A stretch of 64,000 nucleotides of DNA from Phragmites australis (lineage: Eukaryota; Streptophyta; Magnoliopsida; Poales; Poaceae). The position numbers were made by a program, and so were the translations under genes. Positions 1-12,400 of this stretch are shown piece after piece (the stretch's first letter is position 1; the number at the start of each line of letters is the position of its first letter). The DNA lies in NCBI RefSeq assembly GCF_958298935.1, contig NC_084925.1, positions 17,171,001 through 17,235,000 on the forward strand, written 5' to 3'. The notes beneath the pieces are model-generated. The model saw only the letters and a list, made by a program, of their open reading frames with translations. It was not told the origin of the DNA and ran no database searches.

Positions 1-1970
1 CCTTTGGGACCTAGGATCTTGAGTGCCTGGTACACATAATGTACCACAACCATGAACTTGCCCTGCATTGGGCAACCTAGGATCAAATTATATGCTATCT
101 CAAAGTCTGCAACATCGAAGGTTAGCTTCTCTGTATAGATGTCAGGTGCACCAAACGTGACCGGTAACTCGTTTGGCCAAGAGGCATGGTCAATGAGTTT
201 GATGTTATACCATAGAAAGGCTCAGCTCCTGCCTTGAGCTCCGACCATGAAATCCCCATCTTGTCTAATATCTTAGTGAATATGAGGTTGAGTGAGTTAC
301 CCTTGTCGACTAATGTTCAAAAAACCTTGATGTTGAGGATAGTAGGCTGGACCACAACCAAGTACTGACCTGGATGTGGAACCACGGCTGGATGGTTGGC
401 TTGATCGAAGGTGATTGGAACCTTCAACCACTTGAGTTATTGGGGAGGCCCAAATAGAGACAGTTTAACCTCCCTTTCGGCCGCCTTGTACTGCCTCTTG
501 GACTCATACGTGGTAGATCCTCTAAAGATGTGTGCCAAGTTCTGATCAGCCCCACAGAATTCAAGCTCGTCATCATCAGCGCATGGCTTGGCATGTTGGC
601 TATAATAGTCAGCAATAGCAGCCTTGAGCTTCTCTTCAACCTTCTTCTTGATAACTTGACACTCGTCAAAGTCGTGCTAGTTGGACTAATGGAAAGTACA
701 CCACTTCCCGCCACCACGACTTTGGCCCTTATTTTCTCTAATGTTGTGCAACTTTCTCCTCTCAATCGCAGCTACGGTTGTGTCTGGATCTTTGTACTTG
801 TCACCAGACTTGCTCTTCTTCCCCTCATTCTTTGAAGACTCGAACTTGTCTTTGCTAGACTAAGGGTTTTTGTCATGTTCTTGGGCTTCAGCACACTTCG
901 CAAACTTGTTGGCCAGCTCAAAGAGCTCTTTAACTGTCTGGATTTTCTAGGTGACTAGCTGGTGAGATCTCTGCCCATGATGCCTCTCTTGAAGGCAATG
1001 ATGACGGACCCATTAGAGATATGTGGGATCGTATTATGCCTATCGTTCAACCTCTAGATGAAGTCCCAAAGAGATTTGTCCTTGCCTTGGTTCGACTGAT
1101 GGAGATCGTCTTCTATCCACGGGTGCTCAAATGTTCCTTGGAAGTTGGCGATTAACTGAGCCTTCAACTTAGCCCATGATCGGATTGAGTTGGATGGCAG
1201 GTTCAACAACCAGGACCTTGCAGGTTCATCGAGGGCAGTTAGCATGTAATTGGCTATTACCTTATTGTCACTGCTAGCTACTCGAATAACGGTCGTGTAA
1301 ATTTGTAACCACTCATTTGGGTTGAGGTTCTCGTCGTACTTTTGGATCGGACCCGCTTTTAACTTTTTGCGTCATTGTATTGATCGAAGCTTGGGTGTGG
1401 AGGCTTCATAATCTCTGTTGAATTTTTTAGGAGGAGATGGGGGAGGACTGTCATGCTTGTTCCATCGGACAGGGGAGTCACTTCGATTGTCCGTCCTAGA
1501 GATCTATGGTTTTTATGAAAACAATCGTCTTCACAGCATTCCTCACGATGGTTATTGATCACTTGCTATAAGTTGCGCCTGTCACGAGGAATGCGATTCC
1601 TCAGGTCTTCCTGGTTCCTACGCCTATGGATGGAGTAGCTGCAGTTTGACCTATAGGCTTGTGCTCGAGCTCAACCACCTAAGCTTCCCGCTTGTAATTC
1701 CTTGACTTGGGGGTGTCCGCGTTGATAGCTCCTTGAACCAGCGCCTTGCCAGTTAAGGTGCCTAGAGTCGCTAGGGTTGTTCACTTGAGCAGCCTGGATC
1801 TAAGCCACATCAAGCAGAGTCTTCAACGGGTTGACCATTGGGATTAAGGGATTCATCAGATCCAACTCAGGGAAGGATCTTAGAATCAGATGGGCACCCT
1901 AGATGTTGGCCTCCGGAGTGCTAAAGACACCACTGCCAAGGCTCAGTTGTGGTCAAGCCGACATTGCCCC
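1..1970 (-). pseudogene. gag-protease remnant of the Tat-type element
   Basis: Minus-strand coding remnants: the gag core at 1245-1054 (LTALDEPARSWLLNLP, then ANFQGTFEHP), a basic tail near 760-430, and protease sequence from about 340 to 1. Around the expected catalytic aspartate the sequence reads DKGNSLN, where Tat proteases normally have DGGSSLN, so the active-site loop is altered. Downstream, FDVADFEIAYNLILG matches the usual segment after the protease. Stops and frameshifts separate all pieces. It is not a functional gene. Confidence 0.7.
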
Positions 1971-3719
1971 TATAGTGAACATAGCCCTTTTAGGGTATAT
2001 ATGTGATTCTGGTGATTAATGACAACATAGTCAATAGGACTAACATGTTTGTTAAGTATATGCTTTAGTATGTGTCATAGATATAATACATGTAGAAGCC
2101 ACCAAAATGGAACTTAAGAAAGTTTGGATTGGATAAGTTCAGAGAAGTTTCAACTCACCGGATGGTCCCGTGCTTAGAAAGGATAACACATCGGATGGTC
2201 CGGAGCTTACCAATAATTCACACTGGAGTATTTTGACTCAAAAGAGAAAATTGAAGGCCTTACCAAACAGTTCGATGCTAGAGTGATGTGTACACCAGAA
2301 CATTTTACGGAACTTGTGTTGATCTTTAGAGGAAAGGTTTGAACTCACCAGATGGCCCAATGCTCATAAGAAGTGTACACGGGTGGCTTCGCTGGAGCTT
2401 TTTCTAGAAGATATTTAGGAGATATTTGCATATGCCAAATGTTCTGGCGATCAGAGGCTTGTATATGCTGAAGCATTCTAAGATGAAGGTGAAAATATTG
2501 TACACGTCGGATGGTCCGGCGATGAGGAATAAGCTTCACTGGAGCATTTTCCAAGACATGTTGCAATGGCTTGACTGGTGTGATTGTACACATCGGATGG
2601 TCCTGTGATCAGAGGACTATACACGCTAGACAAATGAACAGGGAGAAGTGGCTTGGTCGGCTCAAGTCTACATGCTGGATAGTCCGATGATGGAATTTAA
2701 ATTAACGTCAGAATATCAGGTGTTCACAATGAGTTTGAGTGGGGTTCCAACAGCTAGTTTCTACTGCTATACACACTTGGTTTCTACTGTTATACGCACC
2801 AGATGGTCTAGTGTTTATACTGCTGTTGACACTGGATCATCCAATGTTTATAACCTTTTTGAGCCGTTGAAGCAACGACTAGTTCGTGGGGTTAAGGCTA
2901 TAAATACCCCCCCACTTAGCCATGTGAAGGTGCTGGAGTCTAGGAAAGGTCATAGACACTTGAGAATATATTCAAGCTACCTAAGTGCTAAAAGTGATAA
3001 TATAAGGCAATTGAGCACAAGATTAGGGAATGATTAGTGCTAATAGGCCTAGAGAGAGTTGTTGCTAGGTGTTGCTCCCTAGAGAAGAGATCAAGGAGTG
3101 ATCCTACATTATACCAAGTGGTATGTCGGTACCTTAGAGTCTTGCTTACTTGCTGACACTGTAAGGCTTGGTGGCTCATGCTTGTTGACTCTCCTGACTT
3201 GGTATGGAGCAGTGGCAAGACTTTTGTATGGGCTCAAGCTCCGAAGTGAAGACCTTTGCCTTTGTGGATCAAGCTCTGAAGTGAAGATAGTGGCAAGTAA
3301 CCATAAGAGAGGCTTATGGCGAGGTCATACCTTGGTTGCCTAGGTGTCTCAAGGATTGTGACCGGGTGCCGTCCGGGAGCTATGGCCTAGGTGGGTGCTC
3401 CAACATGGACTAGAAGTGGTGTTTATGTCATCAATACCACGGGTTAAAAATCTCTTGTACAGAGTTTGCTCTCTCTACTATCTTTATATTTCTATATTTA
3501 CATACTTGTAATCTACCTTTGCATGTTTACCTTCTTAGAGTAGTTTGCTAGGATTGACTATAGGGTACAAACATTTTTGAACGATAGAGTAGACACACTA
3601 GATGAACCTACAACATATTTAGATACAAATTGACATAGGTTTATCTTAGGAAGTTTTTGGAGCCAACTAGTTTTAGATGTCCTAATTCACCTCCTCTTAG
3701 GACGTTACCAATCCCTATA
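1971..3719 (+). repeat. Solo LTR (1.75 kb) of the large-LTR Copia-like family
   Basis: This block is related along its length to the inverted LTRs at 20086-21786 and 25122-26801, but lies on the plus strand. It starts TATAGTGAAC (related to TGTAGCGAAAA in the others) and ends near ACCAATCCCTATA. Shared landmarks are GGTGATTAATGACAA at the start, many ACCGGATGGTCCGG-like motifs, a TATA box CTATAAATA at 2898-2906, and a CTCCTCTTAGGACGT end. No PBS or internal region follows, and Tat gag sequence resumes, so it is a solo LTR. The flanks GCCCC (1966-1970) and GCCTT (3720-3724) could be a decayed target duplication. Confidence 0.7.
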
Positions 3720-4416
3720 GCCTTATTATTGATGTTCCAAGGGAGTTCATTCCTCGATATTAGAGCCATTGTTGGTGGAAGATTCACCTAACCAAGTGCC
3801 GTCTCTGTAACAAGGTGACATTGAATATCACGGTTAACTTGACTCTCCACAGTCCGTCGATGACGGGTGGTATTAGGGACCAGCAAGGCTCTATCTGCAA
3901 GCATTCCTATCGGTAACCCTCTGATGATGTCAATACCTTGGAAGGCTGCCACCGCCACTGGATCCTCAGGGATTCCTGCCCCCATTGTTTACCACAACGT
4001 CTGAATCTCTCGCGTTTTGGTTAGTGGGTAAGTCATCGACTCTTTCAGTCATAAACATGAACCGATCTATTCAGCTGCTCTGGTTTGTTGATGGAGTTGT
4101 TGTCTCTACTCTCGTGACCGTCACCGTCACTATCGGTGTCTATGAACTGAAGAACACTAGTCTTCTCGGGATCCCAATCGAGGTATCCCACCTCTCACTA
4201 TGCGTCCAATAGGCTGGACTCGATGATACTGGTGTGGATCTATCAACCTTGATCGTCCCAGTGATACACCATAGTTTGGAAGGTTATCGCGGATCCAATA
4301 GGAGGCGATGCAAAGATAACTGTCACTGACTCAAAGTGGTCGTACAAGCCAGCGTTGGAGAATCCGACATAGACGTGCACTTGAGATATGATCAATCCTA
4401 AAAAACAGATGAAATC
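3720..4416 (-). pseudogene. 5' gag and leader remnant of the Tat-type element
   Basis: Continuation of the same Gypsy element on the other side of the solo LTR. The minus strand has an open segment at 3985-3788 (starting GAGIPEDPVAVAAFQG) and leader sequence with an open segment at 4467-4243. This is the N-terminal part of gag, which is poorly conserved, so the assignment rests on its position between the PBS and the gag core. Confidence 0.5.
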
Positions 4417-4433
4417 CCCTACCTGGCGCACCA
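4417..4433 (-). other. Primer binding site of the Tat-type element
   Basis: The minus strand reads TGGTGCGCCAGGTAGGGG immediately after the LTR end (...TTCGACA). It is closely similar to the PBS of the second Tat element at 55853. It begins with TGG, as required to pair with a tRNA CCA end; the tRNA was not identified. Confidence 0.7.
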
Positions 4434-4435
4434 AC

Positions 4436-5003
4436 TGTCGAAGATTAGTGCCCGATAATATACCCATAATTAAACAGGGGTACCTTCGAGATTAGGGATC
4501 GAGCAGGAAACAAGACGCACGATGTATATAAGTTCGGACCCCCGATTGGAGTAATACCCTACGTCTTGTGTGGATGTTGTTATATATTGATTATCTCAGA
4601 GTATGAGGGAATATGGATAGATGAGGATTGGATCTAGTAGGCTAATCTTGTGTCAAAGTCGCTGAGTATCTCCAATTGCTAGAGTCTTAGTATTGCTACC
4701 TCGTCCTCCCCCCTCGGGAGTCTGGGTCCTTTTCTTATATAAGGGTCAATGTTCCATCTCGGATCTAGTCGTAATCGATAGAGAGTCATTTGTCTTATCA
4801 GCCAAAACAAATCAGATGAATCCGAACTAGATACTAATTGTACTTGATCGGGTAACCTGATCAAGACCTTCTTGGTATGTGTCTTCGATATCTCTAAGTA
4901 TATTGGGTACTATCGGTTCAAATCTGCAATATCCGGAGTTGTTATACGTATGTATGGTATACCCTGTCTATATATGGTGTACTCCTTATATATATACACA
5001 CAC
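4436..5003 (-). repeat. 5' LTR of the Tat-type element (outer boundary approximate)
   Basis: The inner end (CA at 4436-4437) is fixed by the adjacent PBS. The outer end is set at a TGTGTGTATATA start near 5003, because no partner LTR is in the window to compare. A TATATAAG box lies near 4737 on the minus strand, at a sensible distance from the PBS. Confidence 0.5.
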
Positions 5004-5981
5004 TATATATAGCTAGATATTCGATAGTTTGAGGGAAAATATTTTGAAATATTGTGTTCGTAGTTCATATCAAGACCCTTTTGTCTGAAAGGTGTCGTAC
5101 TCACCTTTGAACTCGACCTCCCCATCACCCCCTTCATTGGCAAGGTGAGCGACAGAAGTAAGGGCATCAACCTCGTGGCCATAGTCGCCTCGTCATTCAT
5201 CGAGATCGAAGGTGCTGTGCAGCAGCCCAAAGACTTAGATGTGAGAGAACCGTGCGTCAATTAAAATGTAGGAGATGAATTATTAGATGGAAGGAAATGT
5301 CTAGTATGGAAGGCAAATAAAGGATGATTGATAGTATTTTTGAAAGAAAAACAGAGTCTGACTTTTCATAGTAGCCGTTTAATCAACTCGGATGCACGGT
5401 GAAGATCATCTGAATCTAATATAACTGTTAAATTATATAGGAGTATATATATATACACTTCCAATATCCGCCTATCTGCTAATGCCTACCTAACAAGAAA
5501 AGGCACCTCAGGTCTAGTCGCGCGCCATACACTTAGACACTGATGGCTAGATCTTGATCCTCAGCAGCGAAGAGCCAAATGCACATAACTGTAGCACCAT
5601 GTACAATAATCTGCATCTTGTGATACATGTCTCTACAGTAGTACTGTAGCAAGTTGGTGTTGACGTAGAAATCAATAGTACTATGCTGCAGTTTATACTG
5701 TCGTAGTGTCAATGTAGCGATTCATCTTGACAGTTGCCGACCAATCGGACGGTGCAGATTTGGCATTGTTGCATATAGCTGTTTACTCTGCGGTTGTCAC
5801 TCCACTGCAGACGATGCAAGTCCGCTTCAAATAGTGATCGGCTGGCTCGCAAACGCCATCTTAATCAGAATAAAGTATTTTTGAACATTTCGTTCCCTAA
5901 ATCCCGTCAGCATCGTTTCCCTAAATATTATCAGGAAACGAAATATCCGAGAGTCGACACGGGCGACAGGGTGCTTCTGAA
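5004..5981. other. Intergenic region upstream of the rhomboid gene
   Basis: No gene is supported here. A 58-codon plus-strand open segment (about 5085-5265) contains LTFELDLPITPFIGKVSD and ends in a stop; it could be a gene fragment but was not recognised. The rest is AT-rich, with short TA runs near 4990-5010 and 5440-5460. Confidence 0.4.
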
Positions 5982-6203
5982 GGCTCCAACTGCCCCTTTC
6001 CTGAGCAGGACCCACAAGCGCCAGCGTACGGCGCGCCATTGGGCCGGCCGCCGATAAGGCGGGGCCGCGCCCCAGCCGTCAGTCTCCGCCCCGGCTCCAA
6101 CTGCCCCTTTCCTGAGCAGGACCCACAAGCGCCAGCGTACGGCGCGCCATTGGGCCGGCCGCCGATAAGGCGGGGCCGCGCCCCAGCCGTCAGTCTCCGC
6201 CCC
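5982..6203. repeat. Perfect 111 bp tandem duplication in the GC-rich gene promoter
   Basis: Two head-to-tail copies, 5982-6092 and 6093-6203, look identical base for base. Each starts GGCTCCAACTGCCCC and ends CAGTCTCCGCCCC. The block is CpG-rich and sits just upstream of the first exon of the rhomboid gene, so it is probably promoter or 5' UTR. Reading frames across it are by-products of base composition. Confidence 0.9.
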
Positions 6204-6321
6204 GTCTCTGCCACTCCTCGGCCACGCACTTGCTTCACCGCCAAGCCCTGCCACAACCACTAACCTTGGGCATGTGTATACGCCGTTGCAGCAGCCCAGT
6301 TCGAGCCAGCGTCTGGATCCG

Positions 6322-6441
6322 ATGGCCACTTGCTCGTCTGCATCTTCCAGCTGCTGCACGTAAGAGAGAAGGCGAAACGCGCGCGCGAGGCGCCGATATA
6401 CGCAAGCAGGGTACCGCTCTAATTTCCATCCCAGAAATGAG
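6322..6441 (+). CDS. RBL9: RBL9 first exon, two alternative donors
   Basis: Two start/donor pairs give the same frame into exon 2. ATG at 6322 with donor CAC|GTAAGA (exon end 6359) adds MATCSSASSSCCTHL before Met6938, a plausible transit-peptide start. ATG at 6437 with donor GAG|GTACTT (exon end 6441) adds MRHL. If neither is used, ATG 6938 is preceded by a spliced 5' UTR. The first option fits a chloroplast protein best; the sequence alone does not decide. Confidence 0.5.
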
Positions 6442-9400
6442 GTACTTACCTGTTCTGTTTACGTGATTAGCTACCCCAAGTTTGTTTCAGTTTGATGGCT
6501 CGTGCTGATTGATTGATCAGATCTCTATCTTTTAGTTATTCAGCAAATGATTGAATGTTCACTTGATTCCTCTGCTCTTGTCGAATTGGTTGCGTCTTTC
6601 ATCGCCGAGTCGTCAGAAAATTTTTACACACATTTCTTTGGCAAATTGGGACTGGCTGTACTTTTATAATTTTCGTCCTAGAATGTTCTCATCAATGTCC
6701 AAATAGAATGAATCTTTGAACTTAAGAATCTTGAGTAGGCCGATTTGGTATCATATAGGATAGAACCGTTTAAGATAGGATGAACATTGTTTTCATATGT
6801 ATATCTATATATCTAATTTCTGATCTTAGATAACCAAATATGTCCATGGTTTTGTTTCCTTCATTTGAAACAGATGAATTGGTACATGGCTATTGGGTAC
6901 TAATGCTCCGTGATACTTTTAAAATTTCAGGCATCTAATGGCAGGGGTAGTTAAATGGAAATTGATTTCTTGTGAACAGCTCGATCATAAAGGAGTTACA
7001 ACAGACAGATTGTTATTAAGATCTAATAGCCCTATGTGTCACAGCTCCCTACATATTGGCCACTTTGGGAACCGTAACAGCCTCATTTTCCATTCTTTGA
7101 AGTCAATATTAAGACCAAAGCTGAGACGGTATGTCGTTGTCAAGGTGCACAATAAAGAAGCTGACGAGAACTGCAGCTCTAAATTTGCTTATGAGGACAA
7201 TGAGATATTTTCTAGTGCATATCAAAGAAAAGATGGAAATCAACTGAGGGCATTGGAATCTTATTTTTCTAAACTAAATCCCGAAAAAGCTCAGCAGCTA
7301 TGTTCTTTGCCTCAAAAGAAAAAACACAAAAGTGGCCTGCCGTCCTCAAATGAAGGTGAAGCAAGCATTGTTAGTGATAATGCCAATTTCAAGAACAGGA
7401 TAAACTCGTTGCAGGTACACTATAGTGAAGGAAACATAGGTAAAGTCACTTGACTAAGCAAAGATGTATGGCCACCAAAACTTAGTAATAAAAAGAACAA
7501 TGTTACTATAGGTACCAGGAGTTACCGCAACACTTCCTCTGAGGATTACAAGGACTACTTGATATTTGATGAAAATAATTTCCTGGACATGCATAAAGAT
7601 GATCAAGCATCCAGTTTCTTTTTGACGTAAGTACTGAATCACTCCTTTCTTTTTACCTTCTAATATCGATGCATATTGAATCTGCTGTCATTTTCATCTA
7701 GCTACAATATCCAACATGGTGCAATATTTGCACTGCAGAGGGCAGAAACAAGTTGGAACTGCAATATTACTCGTATAGCATGGCAAATTTAGATAAGCTG
7801 AAGTTATCTCCTTCAAAATTTGGGAACATTCCAAAATTATAGCATCAGTACCATAGATACAGTGAGAATCTACTACTACCATCCCCTGCAATTAGCATTA
7901 AAATGGAAATCATCAAACAAACAAGTAACAGATAAATAATGTCATCTCCTACTGTGTGGGAGCAATATGTTCACATCAAAGGTTCAGAGAACCAAAGCTG
8001 GCTGAAACTGCACCCTGGCCTAAAAATTGTTCTTGCTTTTGTTCTGCAAAATCCAATTTCTAGTTTTTCAGATCTTGTCTGGGATAAATTTTTGTTTTGC
8101 AAATTTGGTTGAGTTTTTCAAATCTTGATGTAAATAACAAGTAATAATATGGATATTCCCATGAAATTGGACAAAAGACCCAGGGTTCACAAAACCGAAC
8201 TGAACCTTGTCCAATGTACCAGCTTGTTGTTCCTCGTGGTTTCCTCGCATGCCACTGGATAAAACCTAAATCCCTTATATGCCACTGTCAGTGACTGAGG
8301 TGGGCCTCACACGTCATAGATACACCGATGGCATATCAGGATTTGTGAGATTTTGCGATGGCATATAAGGAAATGCCCCTTTTATAATCCTTTATCACAT
8401 CCTTGTATTACAGCATGCATGTGGTACTAGTGCTCTTGCACAGTTTATCAGAAATTCCATAGTCATGATGTAAATAGTTAACTAACTACTAATAAATAAT
8501 CTCATATTGGCATATTTTGTGATCTAACTTTTGAACTGTGTATTAATGCAGAAACTTATTGGCTGCTATCAATATTGCAGTTCTGTTATTCGAAATAGCA
8601 AGTCCAGTGAAAGATTCTGAAAATGAATATTTATCTCTCCCTTTGATGTATGGTGCCAAGATAAACAACTTAATACTTTCAGGGGAGTGGTGGAGACTAC
8701 TAACACCAATGTGCCTGGTATTACTTCTAACTCTATGCTGGATAAATATCACAATGTTTCCTTTTATTCATTTTTATTGTGATAGTGATCTATTAATTCT
8801 AGAAAGGCAAAAGCTATCCCACACTCCAAACAATATAGTTTTGAAGGCCATTTTGTGGTTCTTGTGCTACAGCTGTCCTTTTCTTAAGTAGCTGTGCAAA
8901 AGGAGCTCAGAAAAAATTAGCAGTTTGTTTGGCAAATCACATTAGACTCCAAGTTTTCTTCCTTTACCTGTCACACTCGAGGTTAGCAGTCCTCCCTTTT
9001 CTGAACTTGTTCAGTTTGCTCCATTAATTGCACAATAAATTTTATGAAAAGTTCATATTTAAAAAAAAATTAAACCAAACTAGGAGGAACAAGACGGCTT
9101 TTTATTAAGAAGAAATAGTTACTCAAATTTGCGTTGAAGAGGACTTGAACCTGAGTGATCTAGACCTACATCCACACCCCTAGCCCAGTTCCTTGGAAAA
9201 GTGCATATTACAACCCCCCCCCCCTTTCGATCCTCCCAATAGTATAATTTCATTATTGAGCTACTAAACAGTCTAAATTTCAGTAGTCAATTGTCGAAAA
9301 CGGTCAAATCATCATTCACCGTGACCTGAAACAACATGGTCTTTTTTCTTTGACATGGCAATCTGACAAACATATGCGTGCATGTGCCGATCAATCAGCA

Positions 9401-12400
9401 ATTTAGCGGAACTAGTTTTATGTCAGTCAGCATAGGACTCTTGAGTTGCTTCAAAATTCGATGGGAAAAAAAGGAACACACTTGCTTTATTTTATTTTAT
9501 TTTGTTATGCTGTACATGTACTGCTAACCAGTGTGCCATGTCAACCAAATGTTTAGCTCAGGACGCCATGTCAACCAGAGGATCAGTCCTTGACTAGAAA
9601 AGAACTTCAATTATTTCATAATTTTTGTATGTAGTTTTAGTTTCCAAACACTATTTTTATTAGCTCCATAGAATTTGAATGTTATCTATGCAGTTTTATT
9701 TATTTAAATAAGCTAACCATGTTATAGTAAAATGGCACAAATCAGGAGTTCAGCTTTCAATGAAAATCTGTTTCTACCTCCCAAGTTACTGTAAAATGGT
9801 ATCGAGGCTTTCCTCATCCAACACCATTTCTAGGTTACATAATATGACAATAGAGATACCTTAAGAAATACAACAACTAGAAGTACTCCTTCCAGCACTT
9901 GGGCCAGAGAATCCAACCAGAAGAATTCATAGATAAATTATACCAGTCTTCATCACAACTCACAACCTTGGGTCTTATACTAATTATATATTAGGAAATA
10001 CATTTACTCCATGCATAACTAATTGGTTGCCTTCTTATGGAGTACTAATATTCAAAAGATTGCACATCACGATCAAATAACCTACAGCTGCATTTTTCGT
10101 CCCTTATTTTTCAACACATTAATTATTCTCTGTCATTTGGGCAGCCGAGTAACCCACTCATCTTATCTGAATTGTTTCTGTGATTTCGCATCTGCAGCAC
10201 TCTGGTTTCTTACATGTAGCCCTTGGATGTTGGGTGTTGCTTACATTTGGACCTCGAGTGTGTAGAGCATATGGTCAAATGACGTTTTTTCTTATATACA
10301 TATTTGGAGGAGTCTGCGGTAATTTCACAAGTTTTATTCACACACCAGAGCTAACTGTTTGTGGCACAGTAAGTTGCACACCTACCTGTGCTATCTTATT
10401 GGATGGAAAGAAATGCCCGTATGCTTGTTATATTTGTTATTTTCATCTCTCTAATCACTATTTAGATCTTTATTTTTTAATGTAATAGTAGGAAGGGAAT
10501 ATTACATTAAGAATCTGTTTTAAGGGTTACGATTTACAGAAAAAAACGACAATTTAAACTTTCTAGCCAATATTTGATTTAAGCTCAGTGGCATTTGAAG
10601 GGAAAGAAAGTTTGCAGTGGCAGATCGGGGGTACCAGTCTAGCAGAGTAGAACATGATTATATAAGGGATTATTCCTTTAAGAATGCCTAGATCCAAATG
10701 ATCAGAACTTTGGAATCATTTTCATATAACATATTTGTAATTTTACTATGCCTTGTTAGATATTTTGGTGGCTGAATAAGAATTTCACTTACTGTTAGCA
10801 TCCTTCATAGCTGGTATATCTTTGTGTGCGTAACTTGCTTTTGTTTTAGGTAAATTTCATAACGTTTTTAGCAAAATAGCATGTTGCTAACTTAAAGAAA
10901 TATCTTGTAGATGTGGTCCCAAATTCGTGGCAATGATACAGTCTTACACAGACTTCGTAAACTTCAGTTGTTGATTCTGAATACTAATGTTGCTTTATGA
11001 ATCTCGAAACAGGCCCAGTATTTTCTTTATTGTGTACCTAACTTGCCTTTATTTTAGGTGAATGTTACAACGTTTTTAGCAATATAGCATGTTGGTAACA
11101 TAAAAAACATATCTTGTAGATTTGATCTCAAATTCATGCAATGGATATAATCATACGCAGACTTTGTGAAATTCAGATGTTGATTTTAAAAACTAATGTT
11201 GCTTTTTGAAACATACAACAGGGCCCAGTATTTTCTCTAATTGGAGCATGGCTTGTCTATCAGAGTCAAAATAAGCAAGTCATTGACAAGAATGTTTCAG
11301 AAAGTATGTTCTGGCAAGCTGTGATAGCTGCAGCATTGAGCTTCCTACTGAGCATTTTTGGGGGAATTGACAACTGGTAAAGTAACTAATTTGTCACCTT
11401 CCTGTACTATTTGATTTTGTACAATCGACTGCCTATGCTATAATTTTTTTAACTGCTGCCCCTCTACTATCCATTTTGTACGATGCCCCATCTTAAGGTT
11501 ATTTTGCCGATTAAAGAACTTGTTCCAATTTAATCTGTCCCAATCTAGTCAGAATTATCTGATGTGCACTAAAAAGACTTTATGTTTCATTTTAGATCCT
11601 AGCCCTCTACATCATGAACATTCAATTACTTGTCTAGAGTGGTCTGGATGCAATTGAATATCACTATGCCAGAACAACACATTAGTGACGGGTGATAACT
11701 GTCGTTAGTAATGGGTCTCATATTTGTCACTAATGATGACACATTAGTGTGACGGGTGATATAACATACCCGTCACTATGTTGTGTCTCCTATGGCTTGA
11801 GCAGGTCTGTTGCCCGTCACTACTGATGGTCAATAGTGGCGGATACATTTACCACCTGTTATTAATGACTTAGTCCCAGTGACTAGTGTATTTACCACAC
11901 GTCACTGATGACTCGATCATCAGTGACCTGTGCATTTACCACTCGTCACTAATGACCGAGTCATTAGTGACAGGTGCATTTATCACCCGTCACTTATGAC
12001 TCGGTTATCAGTGACGGATAGATTTCCATCCAGTCACTGGGACTCGATCGCACCCCGTCACTTGGACAATGTCATCAATAACGGGTTGTAACCGCACCAT
12101 GTCACTGGGACTCGGTCATTAGTGACGTGGTAAATGCACTCGTCATCGATGATCGTGTCCCAATGACAGAGTGCGGTTACAACCCGTCACTGATGACATT
12201 ATCCTAGTGACGGGGTACGGTTACAACCCGTCACTGATGAACTCTTTAGTGACGCGTGACGTTTTCACCCGTCACTAATATGCTCATCCCCCTAAGGGAT
12301 TTTACATGTTTTCTGGCTGCATCCTAAAACAAAGTTAGGATTTGGCAGCCGTCTTCTCCTGCAAACATATCACACCAGAAAACATATATGTGCACCATAT

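Larger units (their letters stand above)
1..5003 (-). mobile_element. Degenerate Ty3/Gypsy Tat-lineage retrotransposon, truncated by window edge
   Basis: The element is read on the minus strand: 5' LTR (4436 to about 5003), primer binding site (4417-4433), gag (about 4400-3720 and 1970-700), then the start of protease (about 340-1). The lineage call rests on the PBS followed by GGTAGGGG, a gag segment with a PARSWLLNLP core and FQGTF at 1245-1054, and a post-protease segment with AYNLILGCPMQGKFMVVVHY near 120-20; these are typical of RIRE2/Retand-like Tat elements. The frame is broken many times, so the copy is dead. The 3' half lies outside the window. A solo LTR is inserted at 1971-3719. 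Confidence 0.75.

Noticed and set aside
424..835. Plus-strand reading frame of about 100 codons opposite the Tat gag
   Set aside because: It overlaps the better-supported minus-strand gag remnant and has no recognisable domain.
5794..6466. Several overlapping open frames on both strands with repeated GRPPIRRG-type peptides
   Set aside because: They come from the GC-rich 111 bp tandem duplication; repeated peptides follow from the DNA repeat.
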